Part shown: piece after piece, positions 17,762-26,032 of the stretch | How positions within the stretch are numbered: the first letter of the stretch is position 1 | Layout of the letters: every line of letters starts with the position of its first letter | Source: Aliisedimentitalea scapharcae | GTDB lineage: Bacteria; Pseudomonadota; Alphaproteobacteria; Rhodobacterales; Rhodobacteraceae | NCBI RefSeq assembly: GCF_045277565.1 | Contig: NZ_CP123584.1 | Span: 2,046,001 to 2,110,000 of the forward strand | DNA: 64,000 nucleotides | Reading direction: 5' to 3' | Translations under genes and position numbers: made by a program | The notes under the pieces: generated by a model | Told to the model about the DNA's origin: nothing | Database searches by the model: none | Seen by the model: only the letters and a program-made list of their open reading frames with translations

Positions 17762-17778
17762 CATAACCTCAAGTTATG
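17762..17778. promoter_or_regulatory. Candidate LysR dyad at the regulator start
   Basis: CATAAC (17762-17767) and GTTATG (17773-17778) form a perfect dyad with a 5-base spacer in the 97-base divergent region. The right arm includes the regulator's own ATG (17776). The layout would fit autoregulation by the LysR protein; binding is inferred. Confidence 0.4.
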
Positions 17779-18711
17779 AATAGATATCGCAAATCTCTGC
17801 CGCCGCTTGACAGCCTGTTGTTTCTCAACGCGGTTGCAAACAATCGCAGCCTGAACAGTGCCGCCGACGAACTGTTTGTGACGCAGGCGGCGGTCAGCAA
17901 ACGTATTCATCGGCTTGAAGAATGGCTCGGAACGCCGCTGTTTTCCCGCGACGGGCGCGCCTTGCAAATCACCGAAGCGGGCGCTGGTCTGGCCGCAGAT
18001 GTCGAGATTGCATTGGACTTCCTCGAGCGCGCGATTGACAAGGTCAAAGCCCCGGAGCAACCGGTGGTGCGCGTCGCTGCGAATGCGGCCGTCTCCATGT
18101 TCTGGCTCTATGGGCAACTGAAAGAATTCTCGCTGAGCGACAGTTCCTGCAACGTGAATGTCTCAACCAGCGACAGTACTGCTGATTTGTTGTCAGACCG
18201 CCATGATCTCGTGATCTTTTATTGTGACGGGCAGGTGCCCGGGTGGAAAACCGTCAATCTGCTGGGCGGTGATCTTGTGCCTGCGGCGACACCGGAAATT
18301 GCCCGGAAGGCCCGAGACCACGCGATGTTTGAAACCACCGTGCCCGCTGAAAATGCGCCGGCTCTATTGGAATATGCAATCCTCACGCCAGAGTGGGTCA
18401 ATTGGAAGGTCTGGCTCAAACGAATGGGGCGCGCAGATATTTCTGCCTGGCCTACAATCCCGTGCAACAGCTACGTACATTCCGTTGGCAAGGCTCTCAA
18501 AGGCGAAGGCGTCGTTCTCGCCAATTCGGATTTGCTCGACGCCGAATTCCAGTCCGGCAGGCTGGTCAGAATTGGCGATGTTGGTCTGACCCCAAAGAAA
18601 TCCTATTTTCTATGCTACCGGGAAAATGCCCCGCTTTCACAATCCACGACAAAGCTGCGAGATTTCCTGATCAGCGGCATCCACACAGCTCCGAGCAGCC
18701 ATTCCCGCTGA
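17776..18711 (+). CDS. LysR family regulator (GcvA-like) divergent from the hydroxylase operon
   Basis: A 311-residue LysR-type protein. The N-terminal winged helix is clear (LDSLLFLNAVANNRSLNSAA then LFVTQAAVSKRIHRLEEWLG and LFSRDGRALQITEAG). The effector domain occupies residues 90-300 and ends like GcvA-type members. Its divergent position makes it the expected activator or repressor of the five-gene hydroxylase/dehydrogenase/kinase/isomerase operon, with the pathway substrate or product as effector. Confidence 0.9.
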   Translation: MNRYRKSLPPLDSLLFLNAVANNRSLNSAADELFVTQAAVSKRIHRLEEWLGTPLFSRDGRALQITEAGAGLAADVEIALDFLERAIDKVKAPEQPVVRVAANAAVSMFWLYGQLKEFSLSDSSCNVNVSTSDSTADLLSDRHDLVIFYCDGQVPGWKTVNLLGGDLVPAATPEIARKARDHAMFETTVPAENAPALLEYAILTPEWVNWKVWLKRMGRADISAWPTIPCNSYVHSVGKALKGEGVVLANSDLLDAEFQSGRLVRIGDVGLTPKKSYFLCYRENAPLSQSTTKLRDFLISGIHTAPSSHSR

Positions 18712-19116
18712 CCATCCCATAGCGGATCTGTCCTGCGTGACGGTGGCAATCTCGGGTGACGATAGGGTTGGCTGCGAGCTGACTATCGGGAAACAGCACT
18801 GACGGTGCCCTGTGCGGTTGGTGCCAGCTCAATGATCGCGCGCTTCACATTCTCTGGCACGCGGTTTTCGAGGGTCGGCTTCTTGTGGGAGAAGTTCACG
18901 AGAGCCGTTTCACCATCTTGCTCGGAGAGCATCTTGAACTGACAAAAGCCGTCGCGCGAACGACGGACATTCGCCGCGTTGCGCGTTCGGGTCCGGTACG
19001 CAGTCTGTGCCAGACATTTGCCCCGGTCGCTGTCCATTGACTGCTGCAGGTTGCAGGCGGATACTCGGAAACACCAGAATAACAATGTCTTGTCTGCGCA
19101 ATTGAACAAGGGGCTG
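18712..19116. other. Intergenic region holding a transposase remnant
   Basis: Between the LysR gene and the outer-membrane protein gene. The only recognisable content is the IS481-type transposase fragment at 18783-18980 on the minus strand. The last 130 bases must contain the promoter of the outer-membrane protein gene; an AAGGGG site lies just before its ATG. Confidence 0.5.
18783..18980 (-). pseudogene. Remnant of an IS481-type transposase (internal fragment)
   Basis: Translated on the minus strand, the last 60 or so residues of a frame ending at 18783 contain SRDGFCQFKMLSEQDGETAL followed by VNFSHKKPTLENRVPENVKR. This closely follows the pattern SRDSFYRFKELYDxGGExAL-xxISRRKPNLKNRVPEHVEx seen in the N-terminal helix-turn-helix part of IS481-family transposases. 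The catalytic rve domain is missing and the frame ends in unrelated residues, so only a short fragment survives. No terminal inverted repeats were found. Recognised from memory of the family, not by search. Confidence 0.6.
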
Positions 19117-20055
19117 ATGATGCTGAATGCCAAGATCGGGCGGAATGCCAAGATTGGATTGCCTGTCGTGCTTGTGACAGCGTTGGCGCACACGTCAGTC
19201 GATGCCGGAGAAGGTGCATTTTCCAATTATTTCCCAGGTGCCTACGGAAGCCTTTTGCCGGGCATGGCTCCGGAACCCGGATCAGTATTTGCAAACGTCA
19301 ATTTGCTGTATCGCGGACAGGCAGATCGCGCAGTCAAAAACGGGCAGATCCAGGCGTCAATGAAAAGCGATGCGTTTTATTCCCTGTTCCAAGGTATGCA
19401 CGTTTGGGATGCGCCCATGTTGGGAGGGCGGTTTGCCGTGGGCGGGTATATTCCTGTTGGTTATGCGTCTTACAGCGCCTCAGTCGGGGGGCTGGCGACG
19501 GCGCAGGACGAGTTCGCATTGGGCGATATTGGGATTATTCCGGCTTCTTTCTTCTGGTCTTCGGGAAAGGTTCATACAAATCTCTATGCTCTGATCATAG
19601 CACCCACCGGTCAGTATGACCCCAACGGGTCAGTGAATATCGGACGCAATTATTGGAGCGCCGATCTGGTTGCTGCGCTTACATGGTTCGATCCCGAACG
19701 CGGCACCGAGTTTTCCGTTGTACCGGGCGTAATGTTCAATTCGGAAAATGAGGATACGAACTATCGAACCGGGACAGAGTTCCACATGGATTTCATGTTC
19801 AACCAATTCGTGTCCGAAGAGCTTTCTGTGGGACTACATGGCTATGCGTATAAGCAATTGACCGGAGACTCGGGGGCAGGGGCCTTGTTGGGGGATTTCA
19901 AAGGGGAAGCGTTTGGTATTGGCCCGGCGATTTCCTGGATTCCAAAATCGGCGGGTGGAAATGTCGCCTTTTCGGCCAGCTGGATTCACGATGTTCATTC
20001 CAAAAACCGTTTGTCCGGTGACTATGCCACTCTTTCATTTAGCATACAGTTTTAG
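19117..20055 (+). CDS. MetA-pathway-type outer membrane protein (phenol-degradation porin family)
   Basis: A 312-residue exported protein with a signal-like N-terminus (hydrophobic LPVVLVTALAHTSVDAGEG, about residues 11-29). The mature part is beta-rich, with alternating patterns such as GRFAVGGYIPVGYASYSASV and a final aromatic LSFSIQF, the C-terminal signature of outer-membrane barrels. It fits the MetA-pathway-of-phenol-degradation family (Pfam PF13557), thought to carry hydrophobic or aromatic substrates. ATG 19117 or 19120 follows AAGGGG; longer upstream frames run into the IS remnant and are rejected. Its neighbour is an arylsulfatase, so uptake of a sulfated aromatic is a possible joint role. 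Confidence 0.75.
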   Translation: MMLNAKIGRNAKIGLPVVLVTALAHTSVDAGEGAFSNYFPGAYGSLLPGMAPEPGSVFANVNLLYRGQADRAVKNGQIQASMKSDAFYSLFQGMHVWDAPMLGGRFAVGGYIPVGYASYSASVGGLATAQDEFALGDIGIIPASFFWSSGKVHTNLYALIIAPTGQYDPNGSVNIGRNYWSADLVAALTWFDPERGTEFSVVPGVMFNSENEDTNYRTGTEFHMDFMFNQFVSEELSVGLHGYAYKQLTGDSGAGALLGDFKGEAFGIGPAISWIPKSAGGNVAFSASWIHDVHSKNRLSGDYATLSFSIQF

Positions 20056-20345
20056 ACCCCAGGAAGACATGACTGCGCCGCTCTTGGGACGGGGACCAGG
20101 TGTGTGTTGGGTGGATGCAGAGGCAGAAAAATCGCCGAACAGAGATGATCCTCGGGCTGGTGGAAACCAGTCTGCATTCCTAGATCGAGAAATTCCCCGG
20201 TTCCCCCAATAGAGCAGCCATCATATTGACCAACATGGCCGCCAACACAGCGACCACCACAGCAGCCATGGTCAAAATCCGACGTCAGACGTCAGTCCAA
20301 TGCAAATCGAGGGCGAAAGGAATCCGCCCTCGAAATCAGTGCCGT

Positions 20346-21926
20346 TTATTGCGACATCCCGCCTTCGCTGGAAATTTGCTCTTCGACATGCGCCTGATTG
20401 GTCACATTTGATCCCCGCGGTGGAAAGGCTGCAAATGTACCCAAATGCCGCTGCACAAGTTTGGCCGCAGGTCCAAACGCCCACATTTTGTTGCCCATCC
20501 ATCGGGTATACATTCCGGACTCGTCAGCCGCTTTTTCATAGGGGTCACGACGGAGGTTGAACAGGAGCGGGGCGTTCAACTCATCCTTGGGACCGGCCCA
20601 GCCGTGTGTTTGGATGGTAAAATGGGCCTTCCAATCGCCATAACGTACGGCCTGGAGATCGGGGCCTTCGTAATAAACGATTTCCTTCCGGTTGCTGCCG
20701 GTTTCGCCAGTGAGGAAGGATGTCTGGTTGTAGCCATCAAGGTGCACCTGATAGCCTTCATAACCAGCGAGAAGCGCCTCGGGCAGGTCGTCGGGTCCTC
20801 CAGCGGCCGCAACCAAGGTAGGCATCCAGTCCATGCCATCAAAGATCCCGTTGCTGACTTTCCCTGCAGGGATTTTGCCCGGCCAACGGACGATCGCAGG
20901 AACACGGAAGCCACCTTCCCAAGTGGTCCCTTTTTCGCCGTGAAAAGGCGTCGTGCCGCCATCTGGCCATGTCATCGTTTCGGGGCCATTGTCTGACGTG
21001 AACACAACGATCGTGTTGTCGGTGACCCCAAGTGTGTCCAGATGCGCCATGACTTTGCCGACATTGTCGTCCAGCTCTCGCATCACAACATCCTGCAACC
21101 CCCGTCCGTCGCCCATCAGCGCTTCATATTCAGGGCTCAGATGCGTCCACACATGGGCGCGCGCCGGAGCCATCCAGACAAAAAACGGTGTGTCGCTTTC
21201 GACCGCACGATCAATGAAATCAAGCGTATGAGCGGTCACTTCATTGTCGAGCGTTTTTTGACGCTCGGGCGGTGCGGGTCCATCGTCAACAATGCGCTGT
21301 TTTCCGACGGGGCCCCAACGCGGATCCACGGTCGCGTCGACCTCTTGGGTTGCATAGGCATGGATAATGTTGCGCGGACCAAAGGTGTCGTTGAATTTCT
21401 GGTCCTTGGGCCAATCAGGATCCGTCGTGTATTCCATCGCGTTCAAATGATAGAGCCACCCCCAATATTCATCGAACCCTTTGACCGTTGGCAGAAATTT
21501 ATTCATGTCCCCCAAATGGTTCTTGCCAAATTGCCCCGTTGTATAACCCAGAGATTTCAACATGTTTGCGAGCGTTGGATCGTTTTCGTGCAAGCCTTTG
21601 TCCGGGTCACCGGGAAGCCCCACAGTATGCATGCCCGTCCGCACCGGGTACTGCCCGGTAATGAAGGCGGACCGCCCCGCGGTACAGCTTGGTTGCGCAT
21701 AATAGTCCGTGAGACGCATTCCTTCGGACGCCAGTTGGTCCAGATTGGGTGTCTGGATGCTTTTGACGCCTTGATGATAACTCCCCAGGCTTGCCCAGCC
21801 AACGTCGTCGGCCATGATGACAAGAATATTGGGCTTGTCCGTCTCTGCATGGGCAAACACGGGCGTCAGACCCAGTATTGCGGTGGAAGCCAAGGTTAGC
21901 ATCCAGCGGGTTCGTTGCGTGGGCAT
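20346..21926 (-). CDS. Arylsulfatase, exported
   Basis: A 526-residue type I sulfatase with a Sec signal peptide (about residues 1-27). Metal-binding Asp40 and Asp41 lie in ILVIMADDVGWASLGS; the formylglycine site is Cys81 in PSCTAGRSAFITGQYPVRTG, a C-x-A-x-R variant of the usual C-x-P-x-R. Further metal ligands fit VVFTSDNGPE and the preceding HxxHK-like segment FGKNHLGD. The enzyme would hydrolyse sulfate esters in the periplasm. A formylglycine-generating enzyme is needed but is not in this window. ATG 21926 has an AAAAGGACC site. It diverges from a LysR gene, its likely regulator. Confidence 0.92.
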   Translation of the reverse strand: MPTQRTRWMLTLASTAILGLTPVFAHAETDKPNILVIMADDVGWASLGSYHQGVKSIQTPNLDQLASEGMRLTDYYAQPSCTAGRSAFITGQYPVRTGMHTVGLPGDPDKGLHENDPTLANMLKSLGYTTGQFGKNHLGDMNKFLPTVKGFDEYWGWLYHLNAMEYTTDPDWPKDQKFNDTFGPRNIIHAYATQEVDATVDPRWGPVGKQRIVDDGPAPPERQKTLDNEVTAHTLDFIDRAVESDTPFFVWMAPARAHVWTHLSPEYEALMGDGRGLQDVVMRELDDNVGKVMAHLDTLGVTDNTIVVFTSDNGPETMTWPDGGTTPFHGEKGTTWEGGFRVPAIVRWPGKIPAGKVSNGIFDGMDWMPTLVAAAGGPDDLPEALLAGYEGYQVHLDGYNQTSFLTGETGSNRKEIVYYEGPDLQAVRYGDWKAHFTIQTHGWAGPKDELNAPLLFNLRRDPYEKAADESGMYTRWMGNKMWAFGPAAKLVQRHLGTFAAFPPRGSNVTNQAHVEEQISSEGGMSQ

Positions 21927-22030
21927 AATAGGTCCTTTTGGAAAATGGGATGGTGGCTCGACGTTTAGTTGCGCCATCAAAATTAGCGACACAGGGTCAG
22001 TGGGAGCAACAGCGCTGGACTTTGTTTTCG

Positions 22031-22063
22031 ATACCTGAAATTTAAAGTCTCATATCTGAAATT
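22031..22063. promoter_or_regulatory. Candidate LysR binding repeats, arylsulfatase/LysR divergent region
   Basis: ATACCTGAAATT (22031-22042) and ATATCTGAAATT (22052-22063) are direct repeats with one mismatch and a 21-base period, two turns of the helix. They lie 11 to 43 bases upstream of the LysR start, on the regulator side of the 147-base divergent region. Confidence 0.45.
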
Positions 22064-22073
22064 ACGGTGAACC

Positions 22074-22985
22074 ATGCTGAACGAAAATGCACTGAATGCG
22101 TTCCTGGTCTTGGCCCAAACAGGCAGCTTTCAAGAGGCGGCACGCAAGATTGGCGTTTCGAACGCGTCATTGTCCCGGTATATCGCACAGGCCGAGGTCG
22201 AAACCGGTCTCACGCTTTTTCACCGGACACGCAACAACAGCAAACTCACGCGGGCGGGACAAGAGTATCTGACCGTCGCACAGGATCTGAAATCTGATCT
22301 TGATCGCTACCAAAATCGGGTTGCAGAGCTCGGGGACACAAATGGCGGCGTTCTTCGCGTTGGATGCGGACCTTTGACCACAAGAACGCTGATCCTTCCC
22401 ACGCTTCAGAAAGTGCGGAAAGAAATGCCCAATCTGCGCTTTGAGATTCTGGTCAGCGCCTATGCACGCCCCTTGGATCTTGTGCAGAATGGTCAATTAG
22501 ATATCTTTGTTGGCGATCTCACCTATACGCCAGAGGCGGACGACGTCGATATTTTGGTGATGGAAAAACAACAGGTTGTCTTTGTGGCACACCCCGCGCA
22601 TCCCATTCATGGACGTGGTCCGCAATCCCTTAGTGACATTTTTGAGTTTCCTTTTGCGTCGCCCCATTTGCACAAACATTGGAAAGCAACGCTCACCAAA
22701 GTGCTCGGAGGTGACGCGACTGCAGCCCAAAAAGTTGCAGCGCTGCCGCGGATCGAGAGTGATGACTATGCGTTTCTGGCCGCCTTGCTGGACAGTCCCG
22801 ATATCATTGTCGGTGGCATGCCCGAAACGTTCAAAGAGATGTTGGCGTTGCAAACCGTCAAGGAAATCCCTGTTCTGAGCCCGCTGTATTGGAACATTTG
22901 CGCCTCGCGAAAATCCCAGGGGGGGTCTGCGGCGTTGGACCTGTTTTGGTCCAGGTTGGCGGACCTCAACACGGCTGACATATAG
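22074..22985 (+). CDS. LysR family transcriptional regulator, arylsulfatase-linked
   Basis: A 303-residue LysR protein with an N-terminal winged helix (ALNAFLVLAQTGSFQEAARK then VSNASLSRYIAQAEVETGLT and LFHRTRNNSKLTRAGQEYL) and a periplasmic-binding-like effector domain (residues 90-295). It diverges from the arylsulfatase gene. A pair of 12-base direct repeats with a 21-base period sits directly before its start. The likely effector is a sulfate ester, its phenolic product, or sulfur status. Confidence 0.9.
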   Translation: MLNENALNAFLVLAQTGSFQEAARKIGVSNASLSRYIAQAEVETGLTLFHRTRNNSKLTRAGQEYLTVAQDLKSDLDRYQNRVAELGDTNGGVLRVGCGPLTTRTLILPTLQKVRKEMPNLRFEILVSAYARPLDLVQNGQLDIFVGDLTYTPEADDVDILVMEKQQVVFVAHPAHPIHGRGPQSLSDIFEFPFASPHLHKHWKATLTKVLGGDATAAQKVAALPRIESDDYAFLAALLDSPDIIVGGMPETFKEMLALQTVKEIPVLSPLYWNICASRKSQGGSAALDLFWSRLADLNTADI

Positions 22986-23285
22986 GGTCGACGACGGTCG
23001 GGTCAGTCACACCAGGTTTGCCGTGGTCGGGTCGACCGGAATTCCGCGCTGTTCGGCATGTCCTTTGATAACCGCTTCTTTTGCGGCGAGGTACATGCAA
23101 AACGCCCTGTCATCCAAAACACAGCGCGATGTTGACATTCCTAACGACGGTTGTGGTGTCAGATGGGGGGCTTGGTACCTGAGCTGAGGGGGACAGAGCG
23201 ACCTCCCCTGTCTGCGGCAGATCAATCAGGACTGTGCCCGACCTTTGGCATTTCTACCTGGCAAATATGGCGCTACCCTAGGCTG
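22986..23285. other. Intergenic region, possible small gene only
   Basis: Exactly 300 bases between two plus-strand genes. A weak 43-residue minus-strand frame (23007-23138) is listed separately. The rest should contain the promoter of the adenylate cyclase gene; no strong box was recognised. Confidence 0.4.
23007..23138 (-). CDS. Possible 43-residue small protein, unknown
   Basis: A short charged frame starting MSTSRCVLDDRAFCMYLAAK and ending in DPTTANLV. It looks protein-like in composition, with a helix-like middle (AAKEAVIKGHAEQRG), but the ribosome site is poor: AGGA directly abuts the ATG. No homologue is known to me. It may be a chance frame. Confidence 0.25.
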   Translation of the reverse strand: MSTSRCVLDDRAFCMYLAAKEAVIKGHAEQRGIPVDPTTANLV

Positions 23286-24458
23286 ATGGATGCGATTGAT
23301 GATCTGAATCACTGGATGATGACCCAAGGTCGATGTTCGAACGACCCGGTCAAGGTGGTTTCGCATTTTTGCGCGACCTTGATCGACGCGGGTGTCCCGC
23401 TTTGGCGTGTGAACATCGGCCAGCGCTTTGCCAATCCGCTGTTGATTGCCTGGGGTGTGGTGTGGACGCCGGACAGCACCGAAATTTACGACGTCACCCA
23501 TGCGCGTATGTTGACAGATGGCTATATCGGAAGCGCTTTTGAATACATTCTGGAGAACCAGCGCCCCCTGCACAAAAGCTTGCGCGGGCTTGATCCTGAC
23601 CAGGATCACGTCTCTTACCTTGAATTTGCCCAAGCGGGCGGCACAGATTATTACGCCACGTTGCTGGATTATGGAGATGGCTCGCAACACGGTTGCACAT
23701 TTGCCTCTCAATCGCCCAATGGGTTTTCACCCCGACATCTGGAAATGATCGAAGCAGCCAAACCCGGCCTCGCGTCGGCGCTGGAACCTGTGACCATGCG
23801 CAAATCGTCAAAAAGCCTGCTGCGTACGTATCTTGGAGATGGGCCGAGCGAAGCAGTTTGGACGGGCAGCATTCAACGCGGAGAACGCACATCCCTGGAG
23901 GCGGTTGTGATGTTCTCTGATCTGCGCGGGTTTACTGCGCTCTCGGACAGCGCCCCAGAGGACGAGGTCTTTGATGCGTTGGAGGGCTATTTTGATATTG
24001 TCGTGCAGTCGGTCGAGGAGATGGGCGGGGATGTATTGAAATTCATGGGGGACGGCATTCTGTCTGTTTTCCCAATTCGAACGGCCGGCGAGCACCGACA
24101 CCAATGCCAACACGCAACACAGGCGGCCAGAAACGTGCTGGGTGGGTTGGCCGTGCTGAATGATCGACGCCTGCAGGCGCGAAAATCGCCGCTGGACCTG
24201 GGGATCGGCATCAATGTCGGAACGGTCAGCTATGGCAATATAGGCAGCCCCGGCAGGCTGGATTTCACGGTGCTTGGCGGGGCAGTCAATGTCGCTAGCA
24301 GGATCGAAGGCCTGACCAAATCCCTGGGTCATCGGGTGCTCGCAACCCATGCCATTGCCGACGCGACCCCCAATCTGTTTACCGCGCGTGGGTCGCACAA
24401 TGTGCGCGGCCTCGCGCATCCCGTTGATCTTTTCAGCCTTTCAGAGCCAAACCCATGA
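23286..24458 (+). CDS. Class III adenylate/guanylate cyclase
   Basis: A 390-residue cytoplasmic protein. The C-terminal 190 residues are a class III cyclase domain: metal-binding Asp in VVMFSDLRGFTALSD, second metal Asp in LKFMGDGILSVFP, and the substrate-orienting region LDFTVLGGAVNVASRIEGL. The N-terminal 200 residues form a soluble sensor-like domain without a named motif; this two-part layout is common in alphaproteobacterial cyclases. ATG 23286 replaces an upstream frame start that would add 45 residues of unlikely sequence. It makes cAMP (or cGMP). The K+ channel gene follows on the same strand 309 bases later. Confidence 0.88.
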   Translation: MDAIDDLNHWMMTQGRCSNDPVKVVSHFCATLIDAGVPLWRVNIGQRFANPLLIAWGVVWTPDSTEIYDVTHARMLTDGYIGSAFEYILENQRPLHKSLRGLDPDQDHVSYLEFAQAGGTDYYATLLDYGDGSQHGCTFASQSPNGFSPRHLEMIEAAKPGLASALEPVTMRKSSKSLLRTYLGDGPSEAVWTGSIQRGERTSLEAVVMFSDLRGFTALSDSAPEDEVFDALEGYFDIVVQSVEEMGGDVLKFMGDGILSVFPIRTAGEHRHQCQHATQAARNVLGGLAVLNDRRLQARKSPLDLGIGINVGTVSYGNIGSPGRLDFTVLGGAVNVASRIEGLTKSLGHRVLATHAIADATPNLFTARGSHNVRGLAHPVDLFSLSEPNP

Positions 24459-24767
24459 CATGTACCCAAACACGGTTGCATGCGGGGCTGAGGTAAATCG
24501 TTCTGGCGCGGTGGGACAATACCGGCGGCATGCGACCACACCGGAGGTGGAAAACACATCGCAACCCCGCCTGTGTGCGGTCTTGGGTCAGGGTGGATCC
24601 GCCACGCCGGGTCGCGCGCGGAACAGTCGCGCGATGGACCACGCGAGGCAGAGAGATTCCGCGACGTTCATTGGTTGGGATTATGTTTGGTTTCCCGAAT
24701 TCAATCGGCTTAAATGGAACAACCTGCTAAGGCGTAACCGCCTGTATTTCCTAAGGTGACGGTGCCC
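24459..24767. other. Intergenic region without a supported gene
   Basis: About 310 bases between the cyclase and channel genes. No protein-like frame or clear terminator. The AAGGTGA just before ATG 24768 is the channel's ribosome site. Nothing else stands out. Confidence 0.5.
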
Positions 24768-25544
24768 ATGACCGAAAACTTCAAGACCAAAGTAACCCGG
24801 CTCTACACTGGTTCGGGCCAAACCTCGAAACGGTTCCGCTTTGCGTTGATCACCTTTGATGCTGTCACGATCATCTTTTTCATCATCACAGCCGCATTGC
24901 CCGCCAATCCGCTGTGGGAAGCCATCGTCGCGCTGTGTGGTGTGGTCATCGTTCTGGATTTTGCTGCCCGTCTGTGGATTGCACCTGATCGCAAGGTTTT
25001 TCTGCGGCAGGTTTACACAATTGCAGATCTGATCGTGATTGCCTCTTTGGTGATCTCTCCGCTTGTCGAAGAGAACATTGCCTTTTTGCGGATCCTGCGA
25101 GGCCTGCGGTTGATCCATTCATACCATTTGATGCACGACCTGCGTCAGACCAGCCCGTTTTTCAACAAGCACGAAGATGCGGTGGTGGCTGGGGTGAACC
25201 TGTTTGTATTTGTGTTCTTTACCACCTCTGTGGTGCATGCGATCTATTCCAAGGAAGACGCAGGCGTCGAAGGCTATGTGGATGCGCTTTATTTCACCGT
25301 GACGACGCTGACCACGACGGGGTATGGCGATATCACGCCGCAATCAACCGGGGCCAGGTTGCTGACCGTGATGATCATGATTGTTGGTGTATCGCTGTTT
25401 GTGCAATTGGCCCGTGCGATGATCCAACCGACCAAGGTCAAATACAAATGCAAAAGCTGTGGTTTGTTCAAACACGACCAGGATGCCGTACATTGCAAGC
25501 ACTGCGGGACGCTGTTGCAAATCGAAACCGAAGGATTGACCTAG
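24768..25544 (+). CDS. Voltage-gated-type potassium channel with C-terminal zinc ribbon
   Basis: A 258-residue channel subunit. Hydrophobic segments correspond to S1-S4 (residues 25-120) with a basic S4-like stretch FLRILRGLRLIHSYHL, then S5, a pore loop with the K+ filter TTTGYGD, and S6 (LTVMIMIVGVSLFVQLARAM). The C-terminal tail carries C-x2-C-x11-C-x2-C (CKSCGLFKHDQDAVHCKHCG), a rubredoxin-like zinc ribbon that is unusual on such a short channel. ATG 24768 was chosen over GTG 24756 because AAGGTGA is then at correct spacing. It would form tetramers in the inner membrane. The zinc ribbon may sense metal or redox state (inference). Confidence 0.88.
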   Translation: MTENFKTKVTRLYTGSGQTSKRFRFALITFDAVTIIFFIITAALPANPLWEAIVALCGVVIVLDFAARLWIAPDRKVFLRQVYTIADLIVIASLVISPLVEENIAFLRILRGLRLIHSYHLMHDLRQTSPFFNKHEDAVVAGVNLFVFVFFTTSVVHAIYSKEDAGVEGYVDALYFTVTTLTTTGYGDITPQSTGARLLTVMIMIVGVSLFVQLARAMIQPTKVKYKCKSCGLFKHDQDAVHCKHCGTLLQIETEGLT

Positions 25545-25578
25545 GCCGGGGCAGGGTGCGCGCCGGGTTGGTGCCAGA

Positions 25579-25878
25579 TTAGCGGATGACAATTTCATCC
25601 GTGCGCAACAATCCCAGAACAGATCGGGCCTGTTGGTCCAAAAGATCCAGATCCAGGTAATCGTCGCTCAGCCGCCGGGTCAGGTTTTCCATTTCGGCGG
25701 CCTGGGCGTTCAGGCGTTCGAGATCGCCGCGCAGCAAATCTGCTTCCGCGGCGATCTCGACCCGACGAAACAGCCCGAAATCCCCCTGAACCGCTGCAAA
25801 GGTGAAATAAGCGCTCAGCGCGAATGCCACCGCAAAGAAAATCAGGGCACCAAAAGATGGTCGGTTTGTACGGGTCAC
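25579..25878 (-). CDS. ftsB: Septum formation initiator, FtsB/DivIC family
   Basis: A 99-residue bitopic protein: short cytoplasmic start, one membrane helix (about residues 9-28), then a coiled coil (about 36-72, AEADLLRGDLERLNAQAAEM) and the conserved DYLDLDLLDQQARSVLGLL tail. This is the normal size and layout of FtsB, which joins FtsL and FtsQ in the divisome and helps activate septal peptidoglycan synthesis. It is convergent with the channel gene and 154 bases downstream of the M24-family gene. Confidence 0.88.
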   Translation of the reverse strand: MTRTNRPSFGALIFFAVAFALSAYFTFAAVQGDFGLFRRVEIAAEADLLRGDLERLNAQAAEMENLTRRLSDDYLDLDLLDQQARSVLGLLRTDEIVIR

Positions 25879-26032
25879 GTTGGGTTGCCTGTATGCTCTG
25901 CCTCAAAGCTGCACCCGTTGTTCGGGTGTCTGGATATCTTATGACACAGGTGATTCGGCTTGTGAATCCCCTTTGAGTCCAATGCGCTATTTTTTTTCTA
26001 CTTTTCCTTGACCACCGAGTCCGAGGCCCGTT

